Of a stretch of DNA of 64,000 nucleotides, positions 17,342 through 26,317 are shown one piece after another. Numbering within the stretch: position 1 is the first letter of the stretch; every line of letters begins with the position of its first letter. The stretch is from Burkholderia sp. D-99 (GTDB lineage Bacteria > Pseudomonadota > Gammaproteobacteria > Burkholderiales > Burkholderiaceae), in NCBI RefSeq assembly GCF_011605345.1, contig NZ_JAAOXM010000012.1, positions 205,527 through 269,526 on the forward strand, read 5' to 3'. The notes under the pieces were generated by a model. That model was not told the origin of the DNA, searched no databases, and saw only the letters and a program-made list of their open reading frames with translations. The position numbers and the translations under genes were made by a program.

Positions 17342-18700
17342 GTGAGCACGTTGATTGTTTCTTTGCCGCCGCGCGAGCCTGCCGTGCCGTTGCAGGAATG
17401 GCAGTGGCCCGAGCTGCCGTTCACGCTCGTCGACAAGGCCGGCCATGTGCAGCGCGCCGGCCGCGCCGCGCTCGCGCTGCTGCCGCGCGCGAATGCGACG
17501 GTGCTGATCGTCGCCGCGCGCGACGTGCTGCTGCTGGCCGCGACCGTGCCGCCGCTCAAGGGACCGAAGCTGCGCCAGGCGCTGCCCAACATCGTCGAGG
17601 ATCAGCTGATCCAGGATCCGCTCGGCTGTCATATCGCGCTCGATCCGGACGCGCTGCCCGACGGGCGCCGCGTGCTGGCCGTCGTCGATCGCGCGTGGTT
17701 CCGCACGATCTGCGAGGCGTTCACGGCGGCCGGCCACCGGCACCTGAGCGCGGTGCCCGCGACCCGCTGCCTGCCGGCGCCGCACGCAAGCGCCGCGCCG
17801 GCCGACACCGAGGTCGATGCGGCCGCGGTTGCCGCGGACGCCGTCGACGCGCCGCCGGCCCGCCCGACGACGGTGGCCGCGGTACTCGGCCTCGCGGCAT
17901 CGGTCGAACCGGTGCTCGTCGAGGCCGGCGCGCTGCCGGCGGCGGCCGGTGCGCCGCGCCTCGAACTCGCGGTCGCGCGCGGTGCGCTCGGCGAAGGCTT
18001 CGCGGCACCCGCGTCGCGCGCGGCCGGCACGCTGGCTGCGCTCGCGGGCGGTGGCGACGTCGAGCTGTACGAACTCGGCGAACCGGGCGCGGAGCCGCGG
18101 CTCGCGTCGGTCGGCCGCGCCGACGGCCCGCTGCTGCCGGGTGCCGTGCCGCTGTCGTTCGACGCGTTCGCGCGGCGCGCGCTGACCGAGAAGTTCGACC
18201 TGTGCCAGTTCGAATTCGAATCGCAGCCGTGGCGCTTCGACCGCGCGACGGTGAAGCGCCTGCGCGTGCCGCTCGCACTCGCCGCGGTGACGCTCGGCGT
18301 GGCGGTGATCGGGATGAACCTGCACTGGTGGAAGCTGTCGCGCGAGCGCGATGCGCTGTCGGCGCAGATCACCGAGACGCTGCTGTCCGCGTTCCCGAAG
18401 ACGACGACGGTGCTCGATCCGCCCGCGCAGATGCAGCGCCAGCTCGACCAGTTGCGCCTGGCGGCCGGCGAGCTGTCGCCGAACGATTTCCTCGCGCTGT
18501 CGAGCGGGCTGTCGCGTTCGATGGGCGCGCTGCCGCTGAACGGCATCGCGTCGCTCGACTATCACGACCGGCGGCTCGACGTCGCCTTCAAGCCGGAGGT
18601 CAAGGTCGATCCCGATTTCACGCAGCGCCTCGCGCGTAACGGACTGTCCGGCGAAGTCGACAGCAACACGGGCAAATGGACGATCCGGAGCCGCTCATGA
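17342..18700 (+). CDS. gspL: Type II secretion inner-membrane protein GspL
   Basis: A 452-residue bitopic protein. The cytoplasmic actin-like domain (about residues 1-310) recruits GspE; one membrane segment follows near residues 314-330, and then a periplasmic ferredoxin-like domain. Translation starts at GTG 17342, supported by the purine-rich GGGAGAGGAG about seven bases upstream. An Ala-rich low-complexity linker lies around residues 155-180. It overlaps gspM by four bases. Confidence 0.93.
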   Translation: MSTLIVSLPPREPAVPLQEWQWPELPFTLVDKAGHVQRAGRAALALLPRANATVLIVAARDVLLLAATVPPLKGPKLRQALPNIVEDQLIQDPLGCHIALDPDALPDGRRVLAVVDRAWFRTICEAFTAAGHRHLSAVPATRCLPAPHASAAPADTEVDAAAVAADAVDAPPARPTTVAAVLGLAASVEPVLVEAGALPAAAGAPRLELAVARGALGEGFAAPASRAAGTLAALAGGGDVELYELGEPGAEPRLASVGRADGPLLPGAVPLSFDAFARRALTEKFDLCQFEFESQPWRFDRATVKRLRVPLALAAVTLGVAVIGMNLHWWKLSRERDALSAQITETLLSAFPKTTTVLDPPAQMQRQLDQLRLAAGELSPNDFLALSSGLSRSMGALPLNGIASLDYHDRRLDVAFKPEVKVDPDFTQRLARNGLSGEVDSNTGKWTIRSRS

Positions 18701-19212
18701 AAACGGAACAACTCAACCAGCTGAACCAGACGCTGGCCCAGTTCTGGGGCGAGCGCTCGCCACGCGAAAAAATGCTGCTCGGCTGGGGCAGCGCCGTGCT
18801 GGCGGTCGCGATCGCATATTCGGTGCTGTGGTCGCCCGCGCAGGAAGGCCGCGCGCGGATCCAGCGCGAACTGCCGACGATGCGCCTCGAGCTTGCGCAG
18901 ATGACCGCGCAGGCGAACGAGGCGAAGTCGCTGACGGTCGCCGCGCAGGGCGTGGCGCCGACCGGCCTCGCACTGAAGGACGCGCTGACCGCGTCGCTGT
19001 CCGATCACGGAATGCAGGGTGCGCAGGTACAGATCGTCGGCAACGGCGTGCAGGTCCAGATGAAGAACGTGTCGTTCCCGGCGTGGACGCAGTGGCTCGA
19101 CGATGCGCGCCGGCAGTTCAAGGTGCAGGTCGGCGAGGCGCATGCAACTGCGCTGAAGGACGACGGCCAGGTCGACCTGACGGCCGTGATGCAACCGTCA
19201 ACGCAGAAATGA
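18697..19212 (+). CDS. gspM: Type II secretion protein GspM
   Basis: A 171-residue bitopic inner-membrane protein that partners GspL. A short cytoplasmic part (with ERSPREKMLLGWG) precedes one membrane segment, then a periplasmic ferredoxin-like domain. I start it at the ATG at 18697, coupled to the gspL stop (ATGA); the frame is open for seven more codons upstream. Confidence 0.92.
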   Translation: MKTEQLNQLNQTLAQFWGERSPREKMLLGWGSAVLAVAIAYSVLWSPAQEGRARIQRELPTMRLELAQMTAQANEAKSLTVAAQGVAPTGLALKDALTASLSDHGMQGAQVQIVGNGVQVQMKNVSFPAWTQWLDDARRQFKVQVGEAHATALKDDGQVDLTAVMQPSTQK

Positions 19213-19243
19213 CGCAGTGGATGACGCAAGTGGCGGTCGGCCG

Positions 19244-20032
19244 ATGAGGCCGGGGATGAAGCGGCTCGCCACCGCATTGCCGTGGGTACTGGCGGGCGGA
19301 CTGGCGACGGCGGTGACGCTCGTCGCGCTCGCGCCGGCCGCGTGGATCGCGCCGCAGTTCGCGCGCGCGACCGGCGGGCATGTGAATCTCGTCGATCCGG
19401 ATGGATCGTTATGGCACGGTTCGGGCACGCTGATGCTCGCGCCGGGGGCCGACCAGAGCGCGGCGACGCTGCTGCCGGGCCGGGTCGAATGGACCACGGG
19501 CTTCTGGCCGCTCCTGACCGGGCGCGTGCGGATGCGCATGCGGCAGACCGAAGCGATGCCGGATGCGGTCACGCTCGATGCGACGTGGCGCGGCGCGGTG
19601 TTGTCGGCGGGCACGATGGCCGTGCCCGCGTCGCTGCTCGCGGGGCTCGGCACGCCGTTCAACACGCTCGACCTGCAAGGCGACGTGCGGCTCGGCTGGA
19701 GCGACTGGCGCCTGATCGGCAACAACGCGTTCGGCCAGCTGACGGTGACGATCGATTCGATGAGTTCGCGTGTCTCGCGCGTGAAGCCGCTCGGTTCGTA
19801 CCGCGCGGTGTTGCAGGCGAAGGGGGCCGGCGCCGATCTCGACCTGTCGACCACGCAGGGCCCGTTGTTTCTCGACGGCCACGGCAACTTCGGCCCCAGC
19901 CAGGGATCGTTCCGCGGCACCGCGCATTCGGCGCCCGAGCAGCAGGCGAACCTCGCGGGGCTCCTGAACCTGCTCGGCCACCCGATCGGGAACAACGAGG
20001 TTTCGCTGATCTTCGGCGACGCGCAGCGCTGA
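19244..20032 (+). CDS. gspN: Type II secretion protein GspN
   Basis: A protein of about 262 residues of the GspN family, with one N-terminal membrane segment and a periplasmic beta-rich domain containing the family motif GSLWHGSGTLML. GspN is an accessory component found in only some type II systems. The start is uncertain: GTG 19217, ATG 19244 and ATG 19256 are all in frame. The last has GAGG upstream, but all three keep the membrane segment. It is the final gene of the gsp cluster. No prepilin peptidase (GspO) gene is in this window. Confidence 0.85.
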   Translation: MRPGMKRLATALPWVLAGGLATAVTLVALAPAAWIAPQFARATGGHVNLVDPDGSLWHGSGTLMLAPGADQSAATLLPGRVEWTTGFWPLLTGRVRMRMRQTEAMPDAVTLDATWRGAVLSAGTMAVPASLLAGLGTPFNTLDLQGDVRLGWSDWRLIGNNAFGQLTVTIDSMSSRVSRVKPLGSYRAVLQAKGAGADLDLSTTQGPLFLDGHGNFGPSQGSFRGTAHSAPEQQANLAGLLNLLGHPIGNNEVSLIFGDAQR

Positions 20033-20054
20033 CGCGCGCGTCGCCCCGCCCTTC

Positions 20055-21611
20055 CTACTTCTGCGCGAGCGGTGTGGCGACCGACGGTGCGGTGGCCGCC
20101 GGCGCGGCCGCACCGGACGCCGGCACAGGTGCCGGCGCCGCCATGTCGCCGTTCTCGCGCGCCATCTCCGAGACATTCCAGCCGCCGCCGAGCGCCTTCA
20201 CGAGCCCGACCGACGACACCATCCGCTGTCCGGCGATCGTCGAGAGTTTCTGCTGCGCGGTGAACGCGGTGGTCTGCGCGGTCAGCACGTTCAGGTAGGC
20301 GACCGTGCCGGCCTTGTACTGGTTCGTGACGATCGCGAGCGCGTGCTCGGCGCTGTCGACGGCCTGCCGCTGCACGTCGATTTCCTGCGCGAGGATGCGT
20401 TGCGACGCGAGGTTGTCCTCGACGTCCTGGAACGCGGTGAGTACCGCGAGGCGGTACGCGGCGACGTCCTGGTCGTAGGTCGCACGCGCGGCGTCGGTCT
20501 GCGCGGCGCGCAACCCTGCGTCGAACAGCGTGGCCGCGAGCTGCGGGCCGACCGTCCAGAAACGCGCCGGCAGCGTGAACAGCTGCGACCACACCGAGCT
20601 CTGGAAGCCACCCGTGGCAGACAGCGTGAGGGTTGGGAAGAACGCCGAGATCGCGACGCCGATCTGCTCGTTTGCGGACGCCGCACGCCGTTCGGCCGCC
20701 GCGATGTCGGGCCGGCGTTCGAGGATTGCGGACGGCACGTCGACCGGCGTGATCGGCGGCTCGGCCGCGAGCGGATTCGGCGGCAGCGAGAAGGTCGACG
20801 CCGGTTCGCCGATCAACGTCGCGATCGCATGCTCGTACTGCGCGCGTGCGACGCCATTGTCGATCGCGGACGCATGCGCGCTCTGCAGTTGCGTCTGCGC
20901 CTGGATCACGTCCGCGCGCGCGGCGACGCCCTGCGCGTACTGGTTCTGCGTGAGCGTCAGCGACTGCTGGTACGACTTCACGGTGTCGTCGAGCAGCTTC
21001 TGCAGCGCATCGGACGTGCGCAGCTGGAAATAGGTTTGCGCGAGCAGCGCCTGCTGCGACAGCCGCGCGTTCGCGAGATCGGCCGCGGCGGCCGCTTCGC
21101 CGGCGCGCTGCGCGCTGACGGTCCGGCTCACCTTGCCCCACAGGTCGGGTTCCCACGACGCGTCGAGGCCGATGTTGTAGTTCGTGCTGATCGGGCCGCT
21201 ATTGATGCCGCTGCTGGCGGCCGCCGACGACACCGCGGAGCGCGAGCGCGTGGCCGAACCCGTGAAGCCGACAGTCGGGAAATACGCGGCACGTGCCTCG
21301 GTAACGAGCGCACGCGCCTGCCGGTATGCGGCCGCCGATTGCGCGATGGTCTGGTTCGAGGCGTTGAGCTTGCCGATCAGCGCATCGAGCTGCGGATCGT
21401 TGTAGACCGTCCACCACGGGCCGCGATCGGTGCGGTCGGCGGGTTGCGCGACCTTCCAGCCGGCCGGCGCTTCCTTGTACGCGGCGGGGATCGACGTGTC
21501 GGGCCGATGATAGTCGGGCCCGACGGCGCAGCCGGCGAGCAGCACGGCCGTCGCGACGGCGACGGCGGCGCTCAGCGGGCGAAGGGCGCGCGGGAGGGAG
21601 GCGTACGGCAT
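20055..21611 (-). CDS. Outer-membrane efflux lipoprotein, NodT/OprM type
   Basis: A 518-residue TolC-like outer-membrane channel for tripartite drug efflux. The N-terminal signal ends in the lipobox LLAGC, so it is probably lipid-anchored. The next residues, AVGPDYHRPDT, are typical of the NodT family. Two OEP repeat domains with long coiled-coil segments follow, and the tail is Ala/Pro-rich. I chose the ATG at 21609-21611, preceded by AGGAAAA; the frame is open to 21782 without support. It lies near a MarR regulator and an MFS pump and probably works with them. Confidence 0.93.
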   Translation of the reverse strand: MPYASLPRALRPLSAAVAVATAVLLAGCAVGPDYHRPDTSIPAAYKEAPAGWKVAQPADRTDRGPWWTVYNDPQLDALIGKLNASNQTIAQSAAAYRQARALVTEARAAYFPTVGFTGSATRSRSAVSSAAASSGINSGPISTNYNIGLDASWEPDLWGKVSRTVSAQRAGEAAAAADLANARLSQQALLAQTYFQLRTSDALQKLLDDTVKSYQQSLTLTQNQYAQGVAARADVIQAQTQLQSAHASAIDNGVARAQYEHAIATLIGEPASTFSLPPNPLAAEPPITPVDVPSAILERRPDIAAAERRAASANEQIGVAISAFFPTLTLSATGGFQSSVWSQLFTLPARFWTVGPQLAATLFDAGLRAAQTDAARATYDQDVAAYRLAVLTAFQDVEDNLASQRILAQEIDVQRQAVDSAEHALAIVTNQYKAGTVAYLNVLTAQTTAFTAQQKLSTIAGQRMVSSVGLVKALGGGWNVSEMARENGDMAAPAPVPASGAAAPAATAPSVATPLAQK

Positions 21612-21882
21612 GGTGATTTTCCTGTCTGGGCGCGAGGTCTGGCGAGCGGCGTCGCGCGATGCGGTCGTCGTGCCGCTGGCGGACAAATGGTAACTGACGG
21701 CGGGGAAGCTGCGCAGCCCCAAGGGTACGGTGCGCGGCGACAGGAATGTGTTACCGGCGCGAGCGGCCGGTTTACCGGCCATTACGGCTCGCTGGCGGAA
21801 AGGTGGGCGTGCGACGCCGGCCGTGCGGGGCGCGGCCGGAGGGCTTGGTCGGAACAGTCAGGAAGGCGGGGAAGGCGCGCCG

Positions 21883-22167
21883 TCAGTGGCAGCGCGCGGG
21901 CAGCGGGAGCGGTTCGGCGGCGGACCGCCATGTCGACGGCTCCGTCGCGGCCGGCTGGCCCGTGCGGCGCGCACCGTCTTTCGCGTTGCGCTGCCGGCGA
22001 TGATCGAACCAGGCGAGCCCGAGTGCCGCGAGCGAGCCACCGGGCACCACCAGCATCGTCACGTACAGCGCGATCTTCCAGCCGCGGTGCGGCCCGGAAA
22101 ACACATGGTGAGCGGTATCGGTCAGGTTGCGGCGCAGCGCGCCGGCGGCATTTTTCAGGAACAGCAT
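21883..22167 (-). CDS. Small single-pass membrane protein, unknown function
   Basis: A 94-residue protein starting MLFLKNAAGALRRNL with one clear membrane segment (about residues 27-50: IALYVTMLVVPGGSLAALGLAW), flanked by basic residues. I chose the ATG at 22165-22167, which has GAGG nine bases upstream; an ATG at 22174 is also in frame. I do not recognise the family. It lies between the efflux channel and the MarR gene and may belong to the same regulated locus. Confidence 0.6.
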   Translation of the reverse strand: MLFLKNAAGALRRNLTDTAHHVFSGPHRGWKIALYVTMLVVPGGSLAALGLAWFDHRRQRNAKDGARRTGQPAATEPSTWRSAAEPLPLPARCH

Positions 22168-22265
22168 CGCGAACATCCTCGGGTGCCCGGCAGCGCGGGC
22201 GAATCGGTCAGAACATCGTCTCCGGCAGTGCAATATGCACGTCGTAACTGGTAGTCTCAAATAAT

Positions 22266-22283
22266 ATTGACTAAGCAATCAAT
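22266..22283. promoter_or_regulatory. Candidate MarR operator upstream of the marR gene
   Basis: An ATTGA...TCAAT inverted repeat with the eight-base centre CTAAGCAA lies about 60 bases before the MarR start codon. Its size and symmetry fit MarR-family operators. Autoregulation is inferred. Confidence 0.5.
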
Positions 22284-22341
22284 TTTCAAGATACTGGGCG
22301 CGTTTAAATCCGAAACGCACTATTGCTGTGTGCGCAATCGC

Positions 22342-22833
22342 ATGACCGGCGGCCTCTACGATCCCGAGAACATCGCGCTGGAAACGAGCCTCGGCTATTA
22401 CCTGTCGAAGGCGAAGCAGGCGCTCGTCGAGCGGATGGACCGTGCGCTCGAGCCGCTCGACCTCACGGCACAGCAGGTCGGCGTGATCCTGCTGCTGTCG
22501 CGCGGTTATGCGCGTACGCCGTTCGAGCTGTCCCGCAAGATGTCGTACGACAGCGGGTCGATGACCCGGATGCTGGACCGGCTCGAACGCAAAGGGCTGA
22601 TTGCCCGCTCGCGCAGCGAGCAGGACCGCCGGATGATCGAGCTGACGCTGACCGAGCGCGGCGCCGAAGCCGCCCGCGCGCTGCCGTCGCTGATCGCGAC
22701 CGCGCTCAACGCGCAGCTCGACGGTTTCTCGGCCGACGAGCTTGCGACGCTCATCGGCCTGCTGCAGCGCTTCATCGCCAACGGGCCCGGCACGACCGGT
22801 TGCCCGAAACCCGACGACGAAGCGGACTGCTGA
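22342..22833 (+). CDS. MarR-family transcriptional regulator
   Basis: A 163-residue winged-helix repressor of the MarR/EmrR type. The DNA-binding region runs from about TAQQVGVILLL through MSYDSGSMTRMLDRLERKGLI and the wing RSEQDRRMIELTLT. I start it at the ATG at 22342 (MTGGLYDPENI). An alternative TTG at 22267 would add 25 residues and overlap the putative operator, so I reject it. It is followed by a DHA2 efflux pump and probably controls the pump in response to a small aromatic ligand. Confidence 0.92.
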   Translation: MTGGLYDPENIALETSLGYYLSKAKQALVERMDRALEPLDLTAQQVGVILLLSRGYARTPFELSRKMSYDSGSMTRMLDRLERKGLIARSRSEQDRRMIELTLTERGAEAARALPSLIATALNAQLDGFSADELATLIGLLQRFIANGPGTTGCPKPDDEADC

Positions 22834-22859
22834 TATGCGCGGAGGCCCCATGTCTAGGT

Positions 22860-22873
22860 TAAGCATTCGCTTA
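22860..22873. promoter_or_regulatory. Candidate second MarR operator before the MFS pump gene
   Basis: A perfect inverted repeat, TAAGC-ATTC-GCTTA, in the gap between marR and the pump gene. It shares TAAGCA with the operator candidate at 22266-22283. Confidence 0.4.
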
Positions 22874-23010
22874 TTTATCTGTCTGGGCAGAAGATGACAG
22901 GGCACGCGCTCCCCTTTTCCCTTTATCCATTCCACCCGGCCGGGCTGCGCTGCGGCGCACACCCGTGCGTTGTGCCGGCGCGTCTCGCGCGCCGCGTCTA
23001 GGAGATTCCG

Positions 23011-24573
23011 ATGTCCGCCACCACGGCATCCGCCGCCTCCCCCGCCGCTCAACCCGCGCCGCTCACCGGCGGCGCACTCGCGCTGCTCACTGTCGGGCTT
23101 GCGCTCGGCACCTTCATGGAAGTGCTCGACACGTCGATCGCGAACGTCGCGGTGCCGACCATCTCGGGCAGCCTCGGCGTCGCGACGAGCGAAGGCACCT
23201 GGGTGATCTCGTCCTACTCGGTCGCGTCCGCGATCGCGGTGCCGCTCACCGGCTGGCTCGCGCGGCGGGTCGGCGAGGTGCGCCTGTTCACGCTGTCGGT
23301 GCTTGCGTTCACGGTCGCGTCGGCGCTGTGCGGCCTCGCGACCAACTTCGAGACGCTGATCGCATTCCGGCTGCTGCAGGGCCTCGTGTCGGGGCCGATG
23401 GTGCCGCTGTCGCAGACGATCCTGATGCGCAGCTACCCGCCCGCGAAGCGCGGGCTCGCGCTCGGGCTATGGGCGATGACGGTGATCGTCGCGCCTATCT
23501 TCGGCCCGCTGCTGGGCGGCTGGATCAGCGACAACTACACGTGGCCGTGGATCTTCTACATCAACCTGCCGATCGGGATATTTTCGGCAGTCTGCGCGTA
23601 TTTCCTGCTGCGCGGCCGCGAAACGAAGACGTCGAAGCAGCGGATCGACGCGATCGGCCTCGCGCTGCTCGTGATCGGCGTGTCGTGCCTGCAGATGATG
23701 CTCGACCTCGGCAAGGACCGCGACTGGTTCAATTCGTCGTTCATCGCCGCGCTCGCGCTGATCGCGGTCGTGTCGCTCGCGTTCATGCTCGTGTGGGAGG
23801 CGACCGAGAAGGAGCCGGTGGTCGACCTGTCGCTCTTCAAGGACCGCAACTTCGCGCTCGGCGCGATGATCATCTCGTTCGGCTTCATGGCGTTCTTCGG
23901 CTCGGTCGTGATCTTCCCGCTATGGCTGCAGACGGTGATGGGCTACACGGCGGGCAAGGCCGGCCTCGCGACCGCGCCGGTCGGGCTGCTCGCGCTCGTG
24001 CTGTCACCGCTGATCGGCCGCAACATGCACCGGCTCGACCTGCGGATGGTCGCGAGCTTCGCGTTCATCGTGTTCGCCGGCGTGTCGATCTGGAACTCGA
24101 CGTTTACGCTCGACGTGCCGTTCAACCATGTGATCCTGCCGCGTCTCGTGCAGGGGATCGGCGTGGCGTGCTTCTTCGTGCCGATGACGACGATCACGCT
24201 GTCGAGCATCCCCGACGAGCGGCTCGCGAGCGCGTCGGGGCTGTCGAACTTCCTGCGCACGCTGTCGGGCGCGATCGGCACCGCGGCCAGCTCGACCTTC
24301 TGGGAGAACGACGCGATCTACCACCACGCGCGGCTGTCGGAATCGGTGAGCGTGTATGCGCAGAGCACGACCGACTACCAGGGCGCGCTCTCGCAGCTCG
24401 GCATCGTCGGCCAGACGGCCAACGCGCAGCTCAACCAGCTCGTCACGCAGCAGGGCTTCATGATGGCGACCAACGACTTCTTCCTGCTGTCGGCGTTCAT
24501 GTTCGGCGCGCTCGCGGCGCTCGTGTGGATCACGAAGCCGAGGAAGGGGGCGGGGCCGGCGATGGGGCACTGA
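23011..24573 (+). CDS. DHA2-family multidrug efflux MFS transporter (EmrB-like)
   Basis: A 520-residue proton-coupled major facilitator with 14 predicted membrane segments, of the EmrB/QacA drug:H+ antiporter-2 family. Motif C-like and early signature residues are visible (FMEVLDTSIANVAVPTISG near residues 34-52, and GWLARRVGEVRLF). It normally works with a periplasmic adaptor (EmrA) and an outer-membrane channel. The channel is present on the other strand, but no adaptor gene is in the locus. Confidence 0.95.
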   Translation: MSATTASAASPAAQPAPLTGGALALLTVGLALGTFMEVLDTSIANVAVPTISGSLGVATSEGTWVISSYSVASAIAVPLTGWLARRVGEVRLFTLSVLAFTVASALCGLATNFETLIAFRLLQGLVSGPMVPLSQTILMRSYPPAKRGLALGLWAMTVIVAPIFGPLLGGWISDNYTWPWIFYINLPIGIFSAVCAYFLLRGRETKTSKQRIDAIGLALLVIGVSCLQMMLDLGKDRDWFNSSFIAALALIAVVSLAFMLVWEATEKEPVVDLSLFKDRNFALGAMIISFGFMAFFGSVVIFPLWLQTVMGYTAGKAGLATAPVGLLALVLSPLIGRNMHRLDLRMVASFAFIVFAGVSIWNSTFTLDVPFNHVILPRLVQGIGVACFFVPMTTITLSSIPDERLASASGLSNFLRTLSGAIGTAASSTFWENDAIYHHARLSESVSVYAQSTTDYQGALSQLGIVGQTANAQLNQLVTQQGFMMATNDFFLLSAFMFGALAALVWITKPRKGAGPAMGH

Positions 24574-24632
24574 AATCGGCAGGACTGTGGGCTGGCACAC
24601 TCGGTGGAGGGGCTGGCCTTGCTTGCTTTTCT

Positions 24633-24675
24633 CAATTGAACTAAGCTAACAAAATATTTGAACTTAGTTCAATTG
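24633..24675. promoter_or_regulatory. Palindromic operator of the toxin-antitoxin operon
   Basis: A perfect 13-bp inverted repeat: CAATTGAACTAAG at 24633-24645 and its complement at 24663-24675, separated by 17 AT-rich bases. It ends ten bases before the antitoxin start codon. The layout fits autorepression by a Phd-type antitoxin bound at two half-sites. Confidence 0.7.
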
Positions 24676-24684
24676 GAGAATGCG

Positions 24685-24933
24685 ATGCATACCTACAACA
24701 TGCACGACGCAAAGACGAACCTGTCGCGTTTGATCGATGAAGCCGTTCATGCCGGCGAACCGTTCGTGATCGCGAAAGCGGGCAAGCCGCTCGTCAAGGT
24801 GGTTCCGATCGATACGCCGGATCCTGTCCGGCCGAGCCGGATCGGCTTCATGAAGGGGCAGATCCGTGTTCCGGACGATTTCGACACGATGGGGAGCGAC
24901 GAAATCGGCAAGCTGTTCGAGGGTGACGCATGA
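24685..24933 (+). CDS. Phd/YefM-family antitoxin
   Basis: An 82-residue antitoxin. The N-terminal Phd/YefM DNA-binding fold is recognisable in MHTYNMHDAKTNLSRLIDEA and GEPFVIAKAGKPLVKVVPID. The acidic, probably disordered C-terminus would wrap the toxin. I chose the ATG at 24685, which has GGAGA five bases upstream; the frame is open from 24658. It overlaps the toxin gene by four bases. Confidence 0.93.
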   Translation: MHTYNMHDAKTNLSRLIDEAVHAGEPFVIAKAGKPLVKVVPIDTPDPVRPSRIGFMKGQIRVPDDFDTMGSDEIGKLFEGDA

Positions 24934-25316
24934 AGTTGCTGCTCGACACACACCTGCTTCTTTGGGCGGCAGCCGGTGCGGCCGAGCTGCCCGCCCGCGC
25001 CAGTGCGCTCATCGAGGATCCCGCCTGCACCCCGCTTTTCAGCGTTGCGAGCCTGTGGGAGATCGTCATCAAGCGCGGACTGGATCGCGACGATTTCCAG
25101 GTGGACCCAAACGTGCTTCGCCGCAATCTCCTCGATGTCGGCTATGTGGAATTGCCGATCACGAGCGCGCACGCACTTGCGGTCGAACAACTGCCGTCGA
25201 TCCATCGCGATCCGTTTGACCGTCTCCTGGTCGCGCAGGCGATCTCGGAAGGCATTACGCTGCTCACGCACGACCATACCGTCGCCCGCTATCCGGGGCC
25301 GATCAAGCACGTCTGA
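24930..25316 (+). CDS. PIN-domain toxin (VapC-like ribonuclease)
   Basis: A 128-residue PIN-domain protein, predicted to be a magnesium-dependent RNase toxin. The acidic metal-binding residues are all visible: D6 in LLLDTHLLLW, E44 in SLWEIVIKRG, D94/D97 in HRDPFDRLLVAQA, and D115 in LTHDHTVA. The partner antitoxin is of the Phd type, a pairing common in Proteobacteria. Translation is coupled through an ATGA overlap. A GC-rich hairpin follows the stop. Confidence 0.93.
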   Translation: MKLLLDTHLLLWAAAGAAELPARASALIEDPACTPLFSVASLWEIVIKRGLDRDDFQVDPNVLRRNLLDVGYVELPITSAHALAVEQLPSIHRDPFDRLLVAQAISEGITLLTHDHTVARYPGPIKHV

Positions 25317-25320
25317 TTGC

Positions 25321-25337
25321 GCCGGGCATCGCCCGGC
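25321..25337. terminator. Hairpin between the convergent toxin and LysR genes
   Basis: A perfect 7-bp stem GCCGGGC/GCCCGGC with the loop ATC lies between the two convergent stop codons. There is no T-tract, so it is only a possible bidirectional terminator. Confidence 0.4.
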
Positions 25338-25339
25338 CG

Positions 25340-26266
25340 TCACTCCCTCGCCCGCAACCCGCCGAACGCCAGATCGTCGCCGGGCGCGATCGGCAGCGTC
25401 GCCCGCGCGACGTCGAGCCACGCGCGCGCCGCGTGCGACAGATACCCCTTCTTCAGCCAGCCGAGCGCGATCGCCCACGTGATTTCCGGCTCGACGATCG
25501 GCCGGCACGTGAACTGGCCCGCGTCGAGCCGCCGGCAATACGGCTCCGGCAGCAGCGCGATGCCGACCCCCGCATGCACGAGCGCGGCCATGAAATCCCA
25601 GTGGCCGCTGCGGCTCACGATCGACGGCGTGAAGCCGACCTGCCGGCACGCGTCCAGCACCGCGTCGTGCAGCGCGAGGCTTTCCGCGTAGAACACGAAC
25701 GACTCGCGCGCGAGATCCGCGAGCGGCACGGCCGCGTGATCCTCCCAGCGCGACTCGCGCGGCGCGACGAGCCACAACGGCGCGCGCACCATCGGCAGCC
25801 GCTCGAAGGTGCCGGGATCGACCGGCTCCAGCAGCCCGCCGAGCTCCAGCTCACCCGAGGTCAGCGCGGCCTCGATCATCCGTGCGCCCTGCTCGAACAG
25901 CTTCAGCTCGATGTTCGGGTAGCGCTGCTTGTACGCGGCGATGATCGGCGTGAACAGCGAGCCGCCGAGCGGCGGGATGCCGATCGTCAGCTCGCCGCGC
26001 CCGAGCGTGCCGAGATCGTTCAGCTCCGACTGCAGCTGCGCCTGCGCGGCGAGCACGTCCTGGCCGCGCTGGAACACGATCCGCCCCGCGTCGGTCAGCA
26101 CCATCTGCCGGCCGTCGCGCAACAGCAGCGGCGAACCGATCTCGTCCTCGAGCGCCTTCACCATCTTGCTGATGGTCGGCTGGGTCACGAACAGCTTGTC
26201 GGCGGCCGCCGTGAAGCTCTGCTGGCGAACCACCTCGACGAAGTACCGCAACGCGCGCAATTCCAT
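25340..26266 (-). CDS. LysR-family regulator, divergent from cidA/cidB-like genes
   Basis: A 308-residue LysR-type regulator. The N-terminal winged helix-turn-helix (MELRALRYFVEVVRQQSF, then AADKLFVTQPTISKMVKALE) is followed by a periplasmic-binding-protein-like effector domain. I chose the ATG at 26266, where the conserved LysR start begins. It is divergent from the CidA/CidB pair, the arrangement seen for CidR in other bacteria. CidR responds to acetate or glucose overflow; the effector here is unknown. Confidence 0.93.
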   Translation of the reverse strand: MELRALRYFVEVVRQQSFTAAADKLFVTQPTISKMVKALEDEIGSPLLLRDGRQMVLTDAGRIVFQRGQDVLAAQAQLQSELNDLGTLGRGELTIGIPPLGGSLFTPIIAAYKQRYPNIELKLFEQGARMIEAALTSGELELGGLLEPVDPGTFERLPMVRAPLWLVAPRESRWEDHAAVPLADLARESFVFYAESLALHDAVLDACRQVGFTPSIVSRSGHWDFMAALVHAGVGIALLPEPYCRRLDAGQFTCRPIVEPEITWAIALGWLKKGYLSHAARAWLDVARATLPIAPGDDLAFGGLRARE

Positions 26267-26302
26267 CGATGACTCCCCAAGTTGGTGCAGCAATCAAAAC
26301 GA

Positions 26303-26317
26303 ATTCCGAATTGGAAT
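26303..26317. promoter_or_regulatory. LysR operator (T-N11-A palindrome)
   Basis: A perfect 15-bp palindrome, ATTCCGAATTGGAAT, lies in the divergent intergenic region. It contains the LysR box T-N11-A (T at 26304, A at 26316). A TATACT at 26364-26369 may be the -10 of the cidA-like gene. Confidence 0.65.

Noticed and set aside
22267..22341. Longer MarR start at TTG 22267
   Set aside because: It would put the start codon inside the putative operator, and the added residues do not fit the family.
24658..25316. Integron or transposon origin for the toxin-antitoxin pair
   Set aside because: No attC-like site, transposase or flanking direct repeat could be found; only the AT-rich operator is unusual.
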